Shown here: one piece after another, positions 32,491-38,444 of the stretch
Layout: each line of letters starts with the position of its first letter
Position numbering within the stretch: the first letter of the stretch is position 1
Assembly (NCBI GenBank): GCA_026184295.1
Contig: JAHCJK010000035.1
Span: 1-38,444 of the forward strand
Reading direction: 5' to 3'
DNA from: Planctomycetota bacterium
GTDB lineage: Bacteria > Planctomycetota > SZUA-567 > H5-PLA8
Length of the DNA: 38,444 bases
The notes under the pieces: generated by a model
The model's database searches: none
What the model was told of the DNA's origin: nothing
Seen by the model: the letters and a program-made list of their open reading frames with translations, nothing else
Translations under genes and position numbers: made by a program

Positions 32491-33105
32491 TTAGCGCCCG
32501 CGGCCCACGACTTCGAAGAGGAACTCCAGGCCTTCGACGTGGCGGCGCGCCTCGGCCAGATCGCGGCCCCACGTATAGAGCCCGTGCCCGCGGATCAGGT
32601 AGCCGTGGCGAAGCGGCCGAGCGGGGTCGTCCAGCGCGGCGGAGACTTCGCGCGCGAGCGCCGGGATATCCTGCGTGTTCTCGAAGATGGGGATGCGCAC
32701 GCTGGCCTCGTGCGTGGCCACCCCGTCCAGCGCCTTGAGCATCTCGAAGCCGGCGATGGTCAGCGCGCCGTCCCGGGCGTGGCGGTCGCTCAGCAGCGTG
32801 TTCCAGACCGAATGCGTATGCAGCACCGCGCCGACCTCCGCGCGCTTCGCGGCCACGACATGCAGGAGCGTCTCGGCGCTGGGCCTGGGATGCGCGGGAT
32901 CGAGGGCCTTGCCGTCGTCGCCGACGATCACGAAATCCGCGGGCGTCAGCCGGCCCTTGTCTTTCCCGCTGGCCGTGATCAGCAGCCGCAGCGGACCGGC
33001 GCTCAGCCGGATGCTGTAGTTGCTGCTCGTCGCCAGCGACCAGCCGCGCGCGTGGAACTGCGCGCCGGTCTCGATCAGCGCGGCGATCTCGGAGTCGTGG
33101 GCCAT
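32491..33105 (-). CDS. mtnB: Methylthioribulose-1-phosphate dehydratase (MtnB)
   Basis: This class II aldolase-fold zinc enzyme dehydrates 5-methylthioribulose-1-phosphate in methionine salvage. Zinc ligands are expected at His96 and His98 of VLHTHSVWN and at the His in LIRGHGLYTWG. Other family motifs are SSNYSIRL (27-34), ITASGKDKGRL (43-53) and PSAETLLH (75-82). The length of 204 residues is normal. It is the first of the mtnB-D-C set, downstream of argG, with a long inverted repeat in between. The upstream pathway enzymes (MtnN or MtnP, MtnK, MtnA) and the transaminase are not in the window. Confidence 0.95.
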   Translation of the reverse strand: MAHDSEIAALIETGAQFHARGWSLATSSNYSIRLSAGPLRLLITASGKDKGRLTPADFVIVGDDGKALDPAHPRPSAETLLHVVAAKRAEVGAVLHTHSVWNTLLSDRHARDGALTIAGFEMLKALDGVATHEASVRIPIFENTQDIPALAREVSAALDDPARPLRHGYLIRGHGLYTWGRDLAEARRHVEGLEFLFEVVGRGR

Positions 33106-33125
33106 GGGTGCCTCGAACGTCTATC

Positions 33126-33224
<99 letters not shown>

Positions 33225-33231
33225 TAAGGAA

Positions 33232-34476
33232 TCAGTCGCCCCGCTTGCCGATCTTGCGGCGCAGGTTCGCCTGGATGCGCGTGGGCAGGCCCTGGATGCG
33301 CAGGAAGCCCGTCGCGTCGTCCTGGTTGTAGCTGCCGCCGGCTTCCATCGTGGCAATCGATTCGTCGTAGAGCGAGTACGGCGACTTGCGCCCGGTCGTG
33401 CGCATCGAACCTTTGTACAGGTCCAGGCGCACGGTTCCGGTGACGGTCTCCTGGGTCTTCTCGACGAGCGCGTCGAGCGCTTCCTTGGCGGGCGAGAACC
33501 AGAAGCCGTCGTAGACGAGCTGCGCATACTGCGGGATCAGGCTGTCGCGGATCAGCATGACCTTGCGGTCGAGCGTCAGGCCTTCGAGGTCGCGGTGCGC
33601 TTCGTACAGCACCGTCGCGCCGGGGGCTTCGTACACGCCGCGGCTCTTCATGCCCACGAAGCGGTTCTCGACCATGTCCACGACGCCGACGCCGTTGCGC
33701 CCGGCGATCTCGTTGAGCTTGTGGAGCAGGTCCACGGGCTTCATGCGCTTGCCGTTCAGCGCCACGGGGAAGCCGCGCTCGAAGTCGATCTCGACGGTCT
33801 CCACGCGGTCGGGGGCCTGGCTGGGCGGCGTGACGAGCTGGTACATCTCCTCGCGCGGCTTGTGCCAGGGATCTTCCAGTTCGCCGGCCTCGTGGCTGCG
33901 GTGCTGGACGTTCGGGTCGGTGGACCAGGGCTTCTTGGCCGTGGCCTGGATCGGAATCTTGTATTTCGCGGCGTACTCGATGGCTTCCTTGCGCCCGGGG
34001 ATCAGGTCGCGGAATTCCTGCATGCGCCACGGCGCGAGGATGCGCGCGCCGGGGATCAGGGCGTAGGCGGCCAGTTCGAAGCGGCACTGGTCATTGCCCT
34101 TGCCCGTCGCGCCGTGCGCGATCAGGTTCGTGCCCTCGGCCTTGGCGACATCGCAGAGCGCCTTGATCATGAAGGGGCGCGCGATGCTGGTGCCGAGCAG
34201 GTAGCGGCCTTCGTAGGTGGCTTCGGCGCGGATGCACTGGAAGACGCCCTTGACCACGAACTCCTCGGTGATGTCCTTGATGAGGAACTTCTTCGCGCCC
34301 GAGGCCATCGCCTTCTTCTCGAACTGGATGTCTTCCTGCTGCCCGCAGTCGATGGTCACGCAGATGACGTCGTAGCCCTTCGCGTCGAGCCAGTGCACGA
34401 TGACGCTCGTGTCCAGCCCGCCCGAATAGAGCAGGATGCATTTTTCGCGCTTGGATTTGGAAGCCTTCTTGGCCAT
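33232..34476 (-). CDS. argG: Argininosuccinate synthase (ArgG)
   Basis: ArgG joins citrulline and aspartate using ATP to make argininosuccinate in arginine biosynthesis. The ATP pyrophosphatase P-loop is ILLYSGGLDTSVIVHWL near residues 13-29. Other hallmarks are HGATGKGNDQCRFE (residues about 119-132) and FSPAKEALDALVEKTQETVTGTVRL near the C-terminus. The ATG at 34476 is chosen because AAAGGA lies 10 nt upstream and the protein then has 414 residues, as expected; upstream in-frame codons show no likeness. The stop is 8 bp before the inverted repeat. It is monocistronic or co-transcribed with mtnB-D-C, depending on whether that hairpin terminates. Confidence 0.97.
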   Translation of the reverse strand: MAKKASKSKREKCILLYSGGLDTSVIVHWLDAKGYDVICVTIDCGQQEDIQFEKKAMASGAKKFLIKDITEEFVVKGVFQCIRAEATYEGRYLLGTSIARPFMIKALCDVAKAEGTNLIAHGATGKGNDQCRFELAAYALIPGARILAPWRMQEFRDLIPGRKEAIEYAAKYKIPIQATAKKPWSTDPNVQHRSHEAGELEDPWHKPREEMYQLVTPPSQAPDRVETVEIDFERGFPVALNGKRMKPVDLLHKLNEIAGRNGVGVVDMVENRFVGMKSRGVYEAPGATVLYEAHRDLEGLTLDRKVMLIRDSLIPQYAQLVYDGFWFSPAKEALDALVEKTQETVTGTVRLDLYKGSMRTTGRKSPYSLYDESIATMEAGGSYNQDDATGFLRIQGLPTRIQANLRRKIGKRGD

Positions 34477-34653
34477 GGAGTCCGGTCCTTTCGATCCTGG
34501 AATGGAGTGGAGTGCGAGAGAATACCGGAGCCGGTAGGTCGCGCAAGCGAGGGGAACCCGCGGCCTTCGGATCCGGCGCGGGGAATGCATCTTGTGCAAA
34601 AAGCATGAATGAAACGAACCCTTCAACCGTTAATATAAGTAGAGGGCCTTAAA

Positions 34654-34899
34654 ATGATGGTGACGAAAAAACGTATCTCAGGTGTAGAAAGGCCTATGGC
34701 CATGGTTACGGTTCACGAAACCCTCGATATGCTGCAGACCGTCCGGCAGGTGGTCTCCACGCGCCTGGAGCGCATGCGTCAGGAAGGCGCCGACGTGGAA
34801 CGGATCGAGCGCGAAGAGTGGCGCCGCAAGCTGCTCGAAGAGACGATCAAAGCCGTCGCCGAGACCGCCGAACCCACCGAGTCCGTTCAGTCGAACTGA
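34654..34899 (+). CDS. Small coiled-coil protein, paralog of 35149-35349
   Basis: This 81-residue protein of unknown function is mostly a single charged helix pair. Residues about 20-70 (VHETLDMLQTVRQVVSTRLE, later RIEREEWRRKLLEETIKAV) are predicted to form a helical hairpin or coiled coil. It matches its neighbour at 35149 over about 45 residues in the pattern V-x-E-T-L-x-x-L-x7-V-S-x-R-L-E-x8-A-x2-E-R-I-E-R-E-E. AGAGGG lies 7 nt before the ATG at 34654; internal ATGs at 34696 and 34702 are alternatives. No signal peptide, Cys or DNA-binding motif is seen. The upstream region is AT-rich (TTAATATAAG near 34630). Confidence 0.7.
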   Translation: MMVTKKRISGVERPMAMVTVHETLDMLQTVRQVVSTRLERMRQEGADVERIEREEWRRKLLEETIKAVAETAEPTESVQSN

Positions 34900-35148
34900 T
34901 CCCCGCGATTACTCCTCCGCTGTTTCCGTTGCGCGCCTAGAATGTAACCACATTGTGCAATCTCGTGTACATTTGGTAACGGCGACCGCTTCCCGTTGCT
35001 TCTTCCAACAGCCGAACCACGTCGAACTCGAACAATCAACGCGTTACATTTCATTATCTTATACGAAAAATGACACAAAGTGCAATGCTCCGAGGAAAGG
35101 CCTAAAATGGGCCGCTCAATTGCGGTACCACGCTCGGAGGAGGGGGGC

Positions 35149-35349
35149 ATGGACGGCAGGAAGTCAGCCATGGAATCGGTACAAGAGACGCTCGAGATCT
35201 TGACCGATCTGCTCCAGATCGTCTCGGAACGCCTGGAAGAGTTGCGCCTGGAAAAGGCGCCGGCCGAACGCATCGAACGCGAAGAGCGCCGCCTCAAGCA
35301 ACTCCAGGACAGTTTCCAAGCGCTCCAGGAACAGCTCGCCAACAGCTAA
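35149..35349 (+). CDS. Small coiled-coil protein, paralog of 34654-34899
   Basis: This 66-residue acidic helical protein starts at the ATG at 35149, which has a near-perfect GGAGGA ribosome site. The ATG at 35107 would give 80 residues and, like its paralog, is preceded by GGCCT-n-AAAATG, so the longer form cannot be excluded. The core VQETLEILTDLLQIVSERLE with RIEREERRLKQLQDSFQAL is related to the first copy. It has no Cys, signal peptide or known motif. The 249-bp gap between the copies is AT-rich (TTACATTTCATTATCTTATA near 35043) and probably holds its own promoter. Function unknown. Confidence 0.7.
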   Translation: MDGRKSAMESVQETLEILTDLLQIVSERLEELRLEKAPAERIEREERRLKQLQDSFQALQEQLANS

Positions 35350-35360
35350 ACGCGCGGCGC

Positions 35361-36047
35361 TTACGGCGGCCCGCCGGTGCGCACGACCTCGCGCTCGATC
35401 CCCCCGTCTTTCAACCCCCACGCTTCGGCTTGCAGGGCCAGCAGGGCCTTGATGCGCTTGTGTAAGCTCCGGCTGGCGCGCAGGCAGGCCGGCGGCGTCA
35501 GGTGCGAACGGAAGCGCAGCGAGAGGTCCAGCGTCGCGTAGCTGCGCTGCAGGTACCAGACCTCGCAGTTCGTGCGCGCGAAGACGTCGGCCTGCATGCG
35601 TTCGTCGAAGATCTGCGCGTCGAGGTCGTTCCAGGTCTTGGGGAGTTCGAAGCGCACGCGCCCGGCCGTCCGGCTGCGGTACTCGATCCAGGTGGGGAGA
35701 AAGGCCAGCACCGCGATGGTCAGCGTGCCCGCCGACAGGACCTTCCACGAGAAGACGCGGGTGCGCAGCAGCAGGCCCGCCAGGAGCATCCCGCCGCCGG
35801 CCAGGATCGAGGCCGTGCGCGGGTCCGCGACCGGGGGCTGCGGGTACCAGAGTTCCGCGGAGCCGTCGGCCAGTCGGTAGGTGAAGGCGAACTCGAGGGC
35901 CTCGCGTTCATGCGCGGCCTGCCAGCAGCCCGAAAGTCCCAGCGCCAGCACGCCGCCGCCCACCGCCGCCAGCAGCAGGAACAGGAGCCCGCGCCATTCC
36001 GCATGGGGCGAGACCGGCGGGTCTCCGGCGAAGGGTTCGTCGGACAT
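35361..36047 (-). CDS. Membrane protein of unknown function
   Basis: This 228-residue protein has membrane segments near residues 20-41, 80-97 and 101-118. A short loop between the first two contains Y-P-Q-P-P. The C-terminal 105 residues are hydrophilic (R-F-E-L-P-K-T-W-N-D-L-D-A-Q-I-F-D) and probably form a small soluble domain outside the membrane plane. I recognise no family. It is separated by 14 bp from the upstream oxidoreductase gene, so the two are probably co-transcribed. It converges with the small coiled-coil gene, with 11 bp between them. Confidence 0.75.
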   Translation of the reverse strand: MSDEPFAGDPPVSPHAEWRGLLFLLLAAVGGGVLALGLSGCWQAAHEREALEFAFTYRLADGSAELWYPQPPVADPRTASILAGGGMLLAGLLLRTRVFSWKVLSAGTLTIAVLAFLPTWIEYRSRTAGRVRFELPKTWNDLDAQIFDERMQADVFARTNCEVWYLQRSYATLDLSLRFRSHLTPPACLRASRSLHKRIKALLALQAEAWGLKDGGIEREVVRTGGPP

Positions 36048-36061
36048 GGCCGTTCACGCCG

Positions 36062-37084
36062 CTACAGCCGCACGCTCTTTCCCGTCGCGGCCGACTTGTC
36101 CGCCGCCAGGCAGACGCGGTGGCTGAAGATCGCGTCGTCGAAGCCGAAGCGCGGGTCGCGGTCCTTGCGGATGGCGTCCACGAAGTCCTCGAAGAGTTCC
36201 CTGTACGGATGGTGCGCGACGTCGCCGCTGTCGGCGAGCTGCGCGTGCAGGGTGCTCCAGCCCTTCTTGTCGAGCCCCTTGACGAGGTCGGTGTGGAACT
36301 TGTCGTTCCAGACGCTCCCGCGCGACCCGACCAGGTGGACGTTGAAGAGGTACGGCTGGATGCAGTCGATCACGCTCGCCGTCTTGCCCACCGCGCCGTT
36401 GGAGAACTTCATGATCGTCGTCGAGGTCGTCGGGTACTCGTAGGGCTTGAAGGCCGCGGCCTTGCTGCGCGCCGCGTAGCTCGTCACTTCCACCGGGCGC
36501 GCGTCCATCAGCCACAGCAACCCGTCGAGCGCGTGGCAGCCGGCGGTGAGCAGCGAGCTGCCGCCCATCGCCTTCTTCACGTTCCAGCCGTACTGACCGT
36601 ACCAGGGCCCGATGCCGTGGTAGTAGTCGGCCTCGCCGTAGTGGATCGCGCCCAGCAGCCCGCGGTCGATCAGGTCGCGGTAGGCCTTGAACGCGCCGAT
36701 CACCTTCACCTCGAAGCAGACGCAGGCCTTCACCTTCGCCTTGCTCACGGCGCGTTCGACGCGGTCCACGCCCTTGGCGTCGATGGCGACGGGCTTTTCG
36801 ATGACCAGATGTTTGCCGGCCCGCGCGGCGATTTCCACCTGTTCCGGATGGAACGGGTGCTGCGTGCAGACGGAGATGATGTCGAGATCCTTGCGCGCGC
36901 ACATCTCCTTGAAGTCGGAGTAGACGCGGATCGGCGTGCCGTGCTTCCGGGTCAGTTCCGCGGCGCTGAGCGGCCGGCGCGAACAGACCGCGGCCACCTT
37001 CACCCCGGGAATCTCGTGGAACGACGTGATGTGGGCTCCGGCGACCCAGCCGTAGCCCACGATGCCGACGCGCAGTTCGCGCAT
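36062..37084 (-). CDS. Gfo/Idh/MocA-family oxidoreductase
   Basis: This 340-residue NAD(P)-dependent dehydrogenase family member usually acts on sugars, inositols or sugar acids; the substrate here is unknown. The Rossmann motif is GIVGYGWVAGAH (7-18), and the family E-K-P motif is IEKPVAID (95-102, with Lys97 catalytic). The conserved G-x-H-x-x-D is GCHALDGLLWL (182-192, His184). The C-terminal alpha/beta domain begins near 122. A good ribosome site (AAGGGG) precedes the ATG at 37084. It is cytoplasmic, with no Tat signal, unlike many planctomycete members. It leads a likely two-gene unit with the membrane protein at 35361. Confidence 0.93.
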   Translation of the reverse strand: MRELRVGIVGYGWVAGAHITSFHEIPGVKVAAVCSRRPLSAAELTRKHGTPIRVYSDFKEMCARKDLDIISVCTQHPFHPEQVEIAARAGKHLVIEKPVAIDAKGVDRVERAVSKAKVKACVCFEVKVIGAFKAYRDLIDRGLLGAIHYGEADYYHGIGPWYGQYGWNVKKAMGGSSLLTAGCHALDGLLWLMDARPVEVTSYAARSKAAAFKPYEYPTTSTTIMKFSNGAVGKTASVIDCIQPYLFNVHLVGSRGSVWNDKFHTDLVKGLDKKGWSTLHAQLADSGDVAHHPYRELFEDFVDAIRKDRDPRFGFDDAIFSHRVCLAADKSAATGKSVRL

Positions 37085-37240
37085 AGCGTATCCCCTTTCG
37101 ATGCCTGCTGGCAGGCGGTCGTTACAAAGGCGTTACCGATGCGAGCAACGGTTCGAGGTATAGAGGAACAGCCTAAGACCGTCGCGGGGCATTGCCAGTC
37201 CACCTTGGCGCGCCGCGCGCCCCTTTTCGGAGGAAGACCG

Positions 37241-37681
37241 ATGCGCGACCTGCTCGTTCCCGTGCTCTTCGCCGCCGTCCTGCCGCTCACGGCGCCCCGC
37301 CCTGGCGAGCCGCCCGTGCGCGCCCAGTCCGCGCCCATCGCGGAGATCGCCGAGCCCGCGGCGCCCGCGCCCGCGCAGGTCTCCGCCGAAGGCTACGCGC
37401 TGTTCAGTTGGATGGAGGACGGCGCGTGGCGCTTCGCGCTGCGAAAGGGCTTTGTAAAAGGGCCTTCGGCCGAAGCCGTGGCGGGGCCGGACCGCGGCCT
37501 GAGCCTCCACGATCTCCGGCTGGCCCTTCGCGACCTGCCCGCGGGCGAGCGCGTCCGCTGGAGCCTGCTCGCCGGCGCCGGCGCGAACGGCGAACTGGCG
37601 TTTCCGTCGGACGAGCTGCGCGACGAGATCCAGAAGGCCTGCGACGCCGCGCGCGTGACCCTGGTCCCGCTGCACTGCTGA
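37241..37681 (+). CDS. Small exported protein of unknown function
   Basis: This 146-residue protein has an N-terminal signal (MRDLLVPVLFAAVLPLTA, cleavage possibly after V-R-A at about 27). A perfect GGAGGA lies 7 nt before the ATG at 37241, deciding this start over a much longer open frame. The mature part begins with an Ala/Pro-rich linker (31-47), then a compact domain with ALFSWMEDGAWRFALRKGF and LHDLRLALRDLPAGERVRW, rich in Trp and Arg, and one Cys pair candidate (Cys132 and Cys146). I know no family. It is divergent from the oxidoreductase. Confidence 0.72.
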   Translation: MRDLLVPVLFAAVLPLTAPRPGEPPVRAQSAPIAEIAEPAAPAPAQVSAEGYALFSWMEDGAWRFALRKGFVKGPSAEAVAGPDRGLSLHDLRLALRDLPAGERVRWSLLAGAGANGELAFPSDELRDEIQKACDAARVTLVPLHC

Positions 37682-37756
37682 ACGGCCTGGCCCCTTGAAA
37701 GCCCTGCGATCCCGCGCGTAAGATACCCTTGTTCCTCAGGCGAGCAGGGGACGCGC

Positions 37757-38395
37757 ATGGCCCTGGGCGGCTACTTCCACGTCTTTTCCGAAAGCGGCGA
37801 ATGCAAACTGGCCCGCCTGAAGCGCTGGCGTTCGGCCGGGTGGTTCCGCTTCACGGCCGGCTACGCAATCCTTGTGTCACTGGCGATGGCCCTGCCGCTG
37901 GCCGTCCTGGCGGGCTTCGTCAGCGGCTACGGTTTCGCCGTGCGCCTGCTGTTCCTGGAAACCCTGTTCTTCGCCATGAACCTCTTCGCAAGCCAGTTCG
38001 TCTGGCACCTGCTGCCCGTCGGCATCGAGGAACTGGAGGAATGCGACCCCGCGCGGATCGCCCTGCGCCGCGAAGGCTTCGCGCTATTTTTCTGCGGGCT
38101 GATGGCGAGCCTCTCGGCCGCGCTGCTCCCTTTTCATTTGGGGCGCGCCGCCGCGGTGCCGGACGTGATGCTCGTGGCGTCGTCGCTGGTCGTGGGCGCC
38201 TGGGGATGGTCCAAGCTGGCCCGGTACTGGAAGACTTCGCAGGCCTGGCCGGCGCACGGCGTTTGGGCGCGGTTCGTGCGGTGCTACGGGCTGGGGCTTA
38301 TGTATTTCGGCCTCTCGGCGGCCAGTGTGGTGCGCGTCTACGCGTGCTACGGGGACGCGTGCTGGGCGGAACCCCTCCGTCGCCTGATGCCCTAG
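37757..38395 (+). CDS. Multi-pass membrane protein of unknown function
   Basis: This 212-residue protein has a basic N-terminus (K-R-W-R-S-A-G-W-F-R-F) and hydrophobic segments near 32-57, 60-85, 105-123, 132-150 and 178-197. AGGGG lies 5-9 nt before the ATG. The first loop E-E-L-E-E-C-D-P-A-R is acidic. No family is recognised. It lies 75 bp after the small exported protein on the same strand and could share its transcript. Its stop is 8 bp before a terminator that serves the opposite strand. Confidence 0.75.
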   Translation: MALGGYFHVFSESGECKLARLKRWRSAGWFRFTAGYAILVSLAMALPLAVLAGFVSGYGFAVRLLFLETLFFAMNLFASQFVWHLLPVGIEELEECDPARIALRREGFALFFCGLMASLSAALLPFHLGRAAAVPDVMLVASSLVVGAWGWSKLARYWKTSQAWPAHGVWARFVRCYGLGLMYFGLSAASVVRVYACYGDACWAEPLRRLMP

Positions 38396-38403
38396 CCGCG
38401 GGC

Positions 38404-38430
38404 AAAAAAAAACAGGCGGGGAGCCGCCTG
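38404..38430 (-). terminator. Rho-independent terminator of a leftward gene beyond the window
   Basis: A perfect 7-bp stem (CAGGCGG 38413-38419, CCGCCTG 38424-38430, 4-nt loop) is followed on the minus strand by nine T (A-run 38404-38412). This orientation serves a gene to the right of the window. On the plus strand there is no U-tract after the stem, so effect on the gene ending at 38395 is uncertain. Confidence 0.88.
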
Positions 38431-38444
38431 TGGTACAGCGCTTC

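Overview
The window is about 38 kb of GC-rich bacterial chromosome, apart from a few AT-rich gaps and one clearly AT-richer gene. Several traits together suggest a Planctomycetota-like organism or a relative: two Hanks-type Ser/Thr kinases, one with a transmembrane segment and a lectin-like C-terminus; NrdR coupled to an ATP-cone protein; MMPL and LolA-like lipid-handling proteins; a PspA plus AAA+ pair; a CACAGAG-type intergenic inverted repeat; and many proteins recognisable only as membrane or secreted. This assignment is an inference, because no rRNA or marker protein is present. I see no phage, insertion sequence or CRISPR array.

Layout, left to right. Positions 1-847 (-) hold the N-terminal part of a Ser/Thr kinase. 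Positions 992-3752 (+) hold a two-gene ABC transporter. Positions 3749-7012 (-) hold nadB followed by two related membrane proteins. Positions 7237-8292 (+) hold a PA0069/Rv2578c-type radical SAM protein. Positions 8305-9405 (-) hold an AT-richer FkbM methyltransferase. Positions 9684-11684 (-) hold a secreted DUF3300 protein with a long Thr/Gly/Asn-rich tail and a clear terminator. Positions 11894-12892 (+) hold an orphan GspF/PilC-like protein. Positions 12968-15231 (+) hold nrdR and an overlapping ATP-cone protein that looks like an anaerobic ribonucleotide reductase stripped of its catalytic residues. Positions 15256-18090 (-) hold a large membrane Ser/Thr kinase with two N-terminal motifs resembling the c-di-GMP-binding MshEN repeats.

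Positions 18410-23069 (-) form a likely operon of a LolB/DUF4292-like lipoprotein, an MMPL/RND transporter and a LolA-like periplasmic protein, plausibly one lipid export route. Position 23536 (+) starts a small exported protein. Positions 23962-27993 (-) hold a tightly packed two-component cluster: a Cache-PAS histidine kinase, a single-domain response regulator and a REC-HK-REC hybrid. A tRNA-Ser(GGA) follows at 28072-28163 (-).

Positions 28506-31044 (+) hold pspA and a two-part AAA+ ATPase, an ESCRT-III/Vps4-like pairing. Positions 31067-34476 (-) hold the methionine-salvage genes mtnB, mtnD and mtnC downstream of argG, with a 32-bp-arm inverted repeat between argG and mtnB. Positions 34654-35349 (+) hold two small paralogous coiled-coil proteins. 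The right end holds a membrane protein and a Gfo/Idh/MocA oxidoreductase (-), an exported protein and a membrane protein (+), and a terminator serving a leftward gene outside the window.

The observations most worth following are the apparently dead NrdD-like protein coupled to NrdR, the kinase with tandem MshEN-like motifs, the PspA/AAA+ pair and the MMPL-LolA-LolB-like operon.
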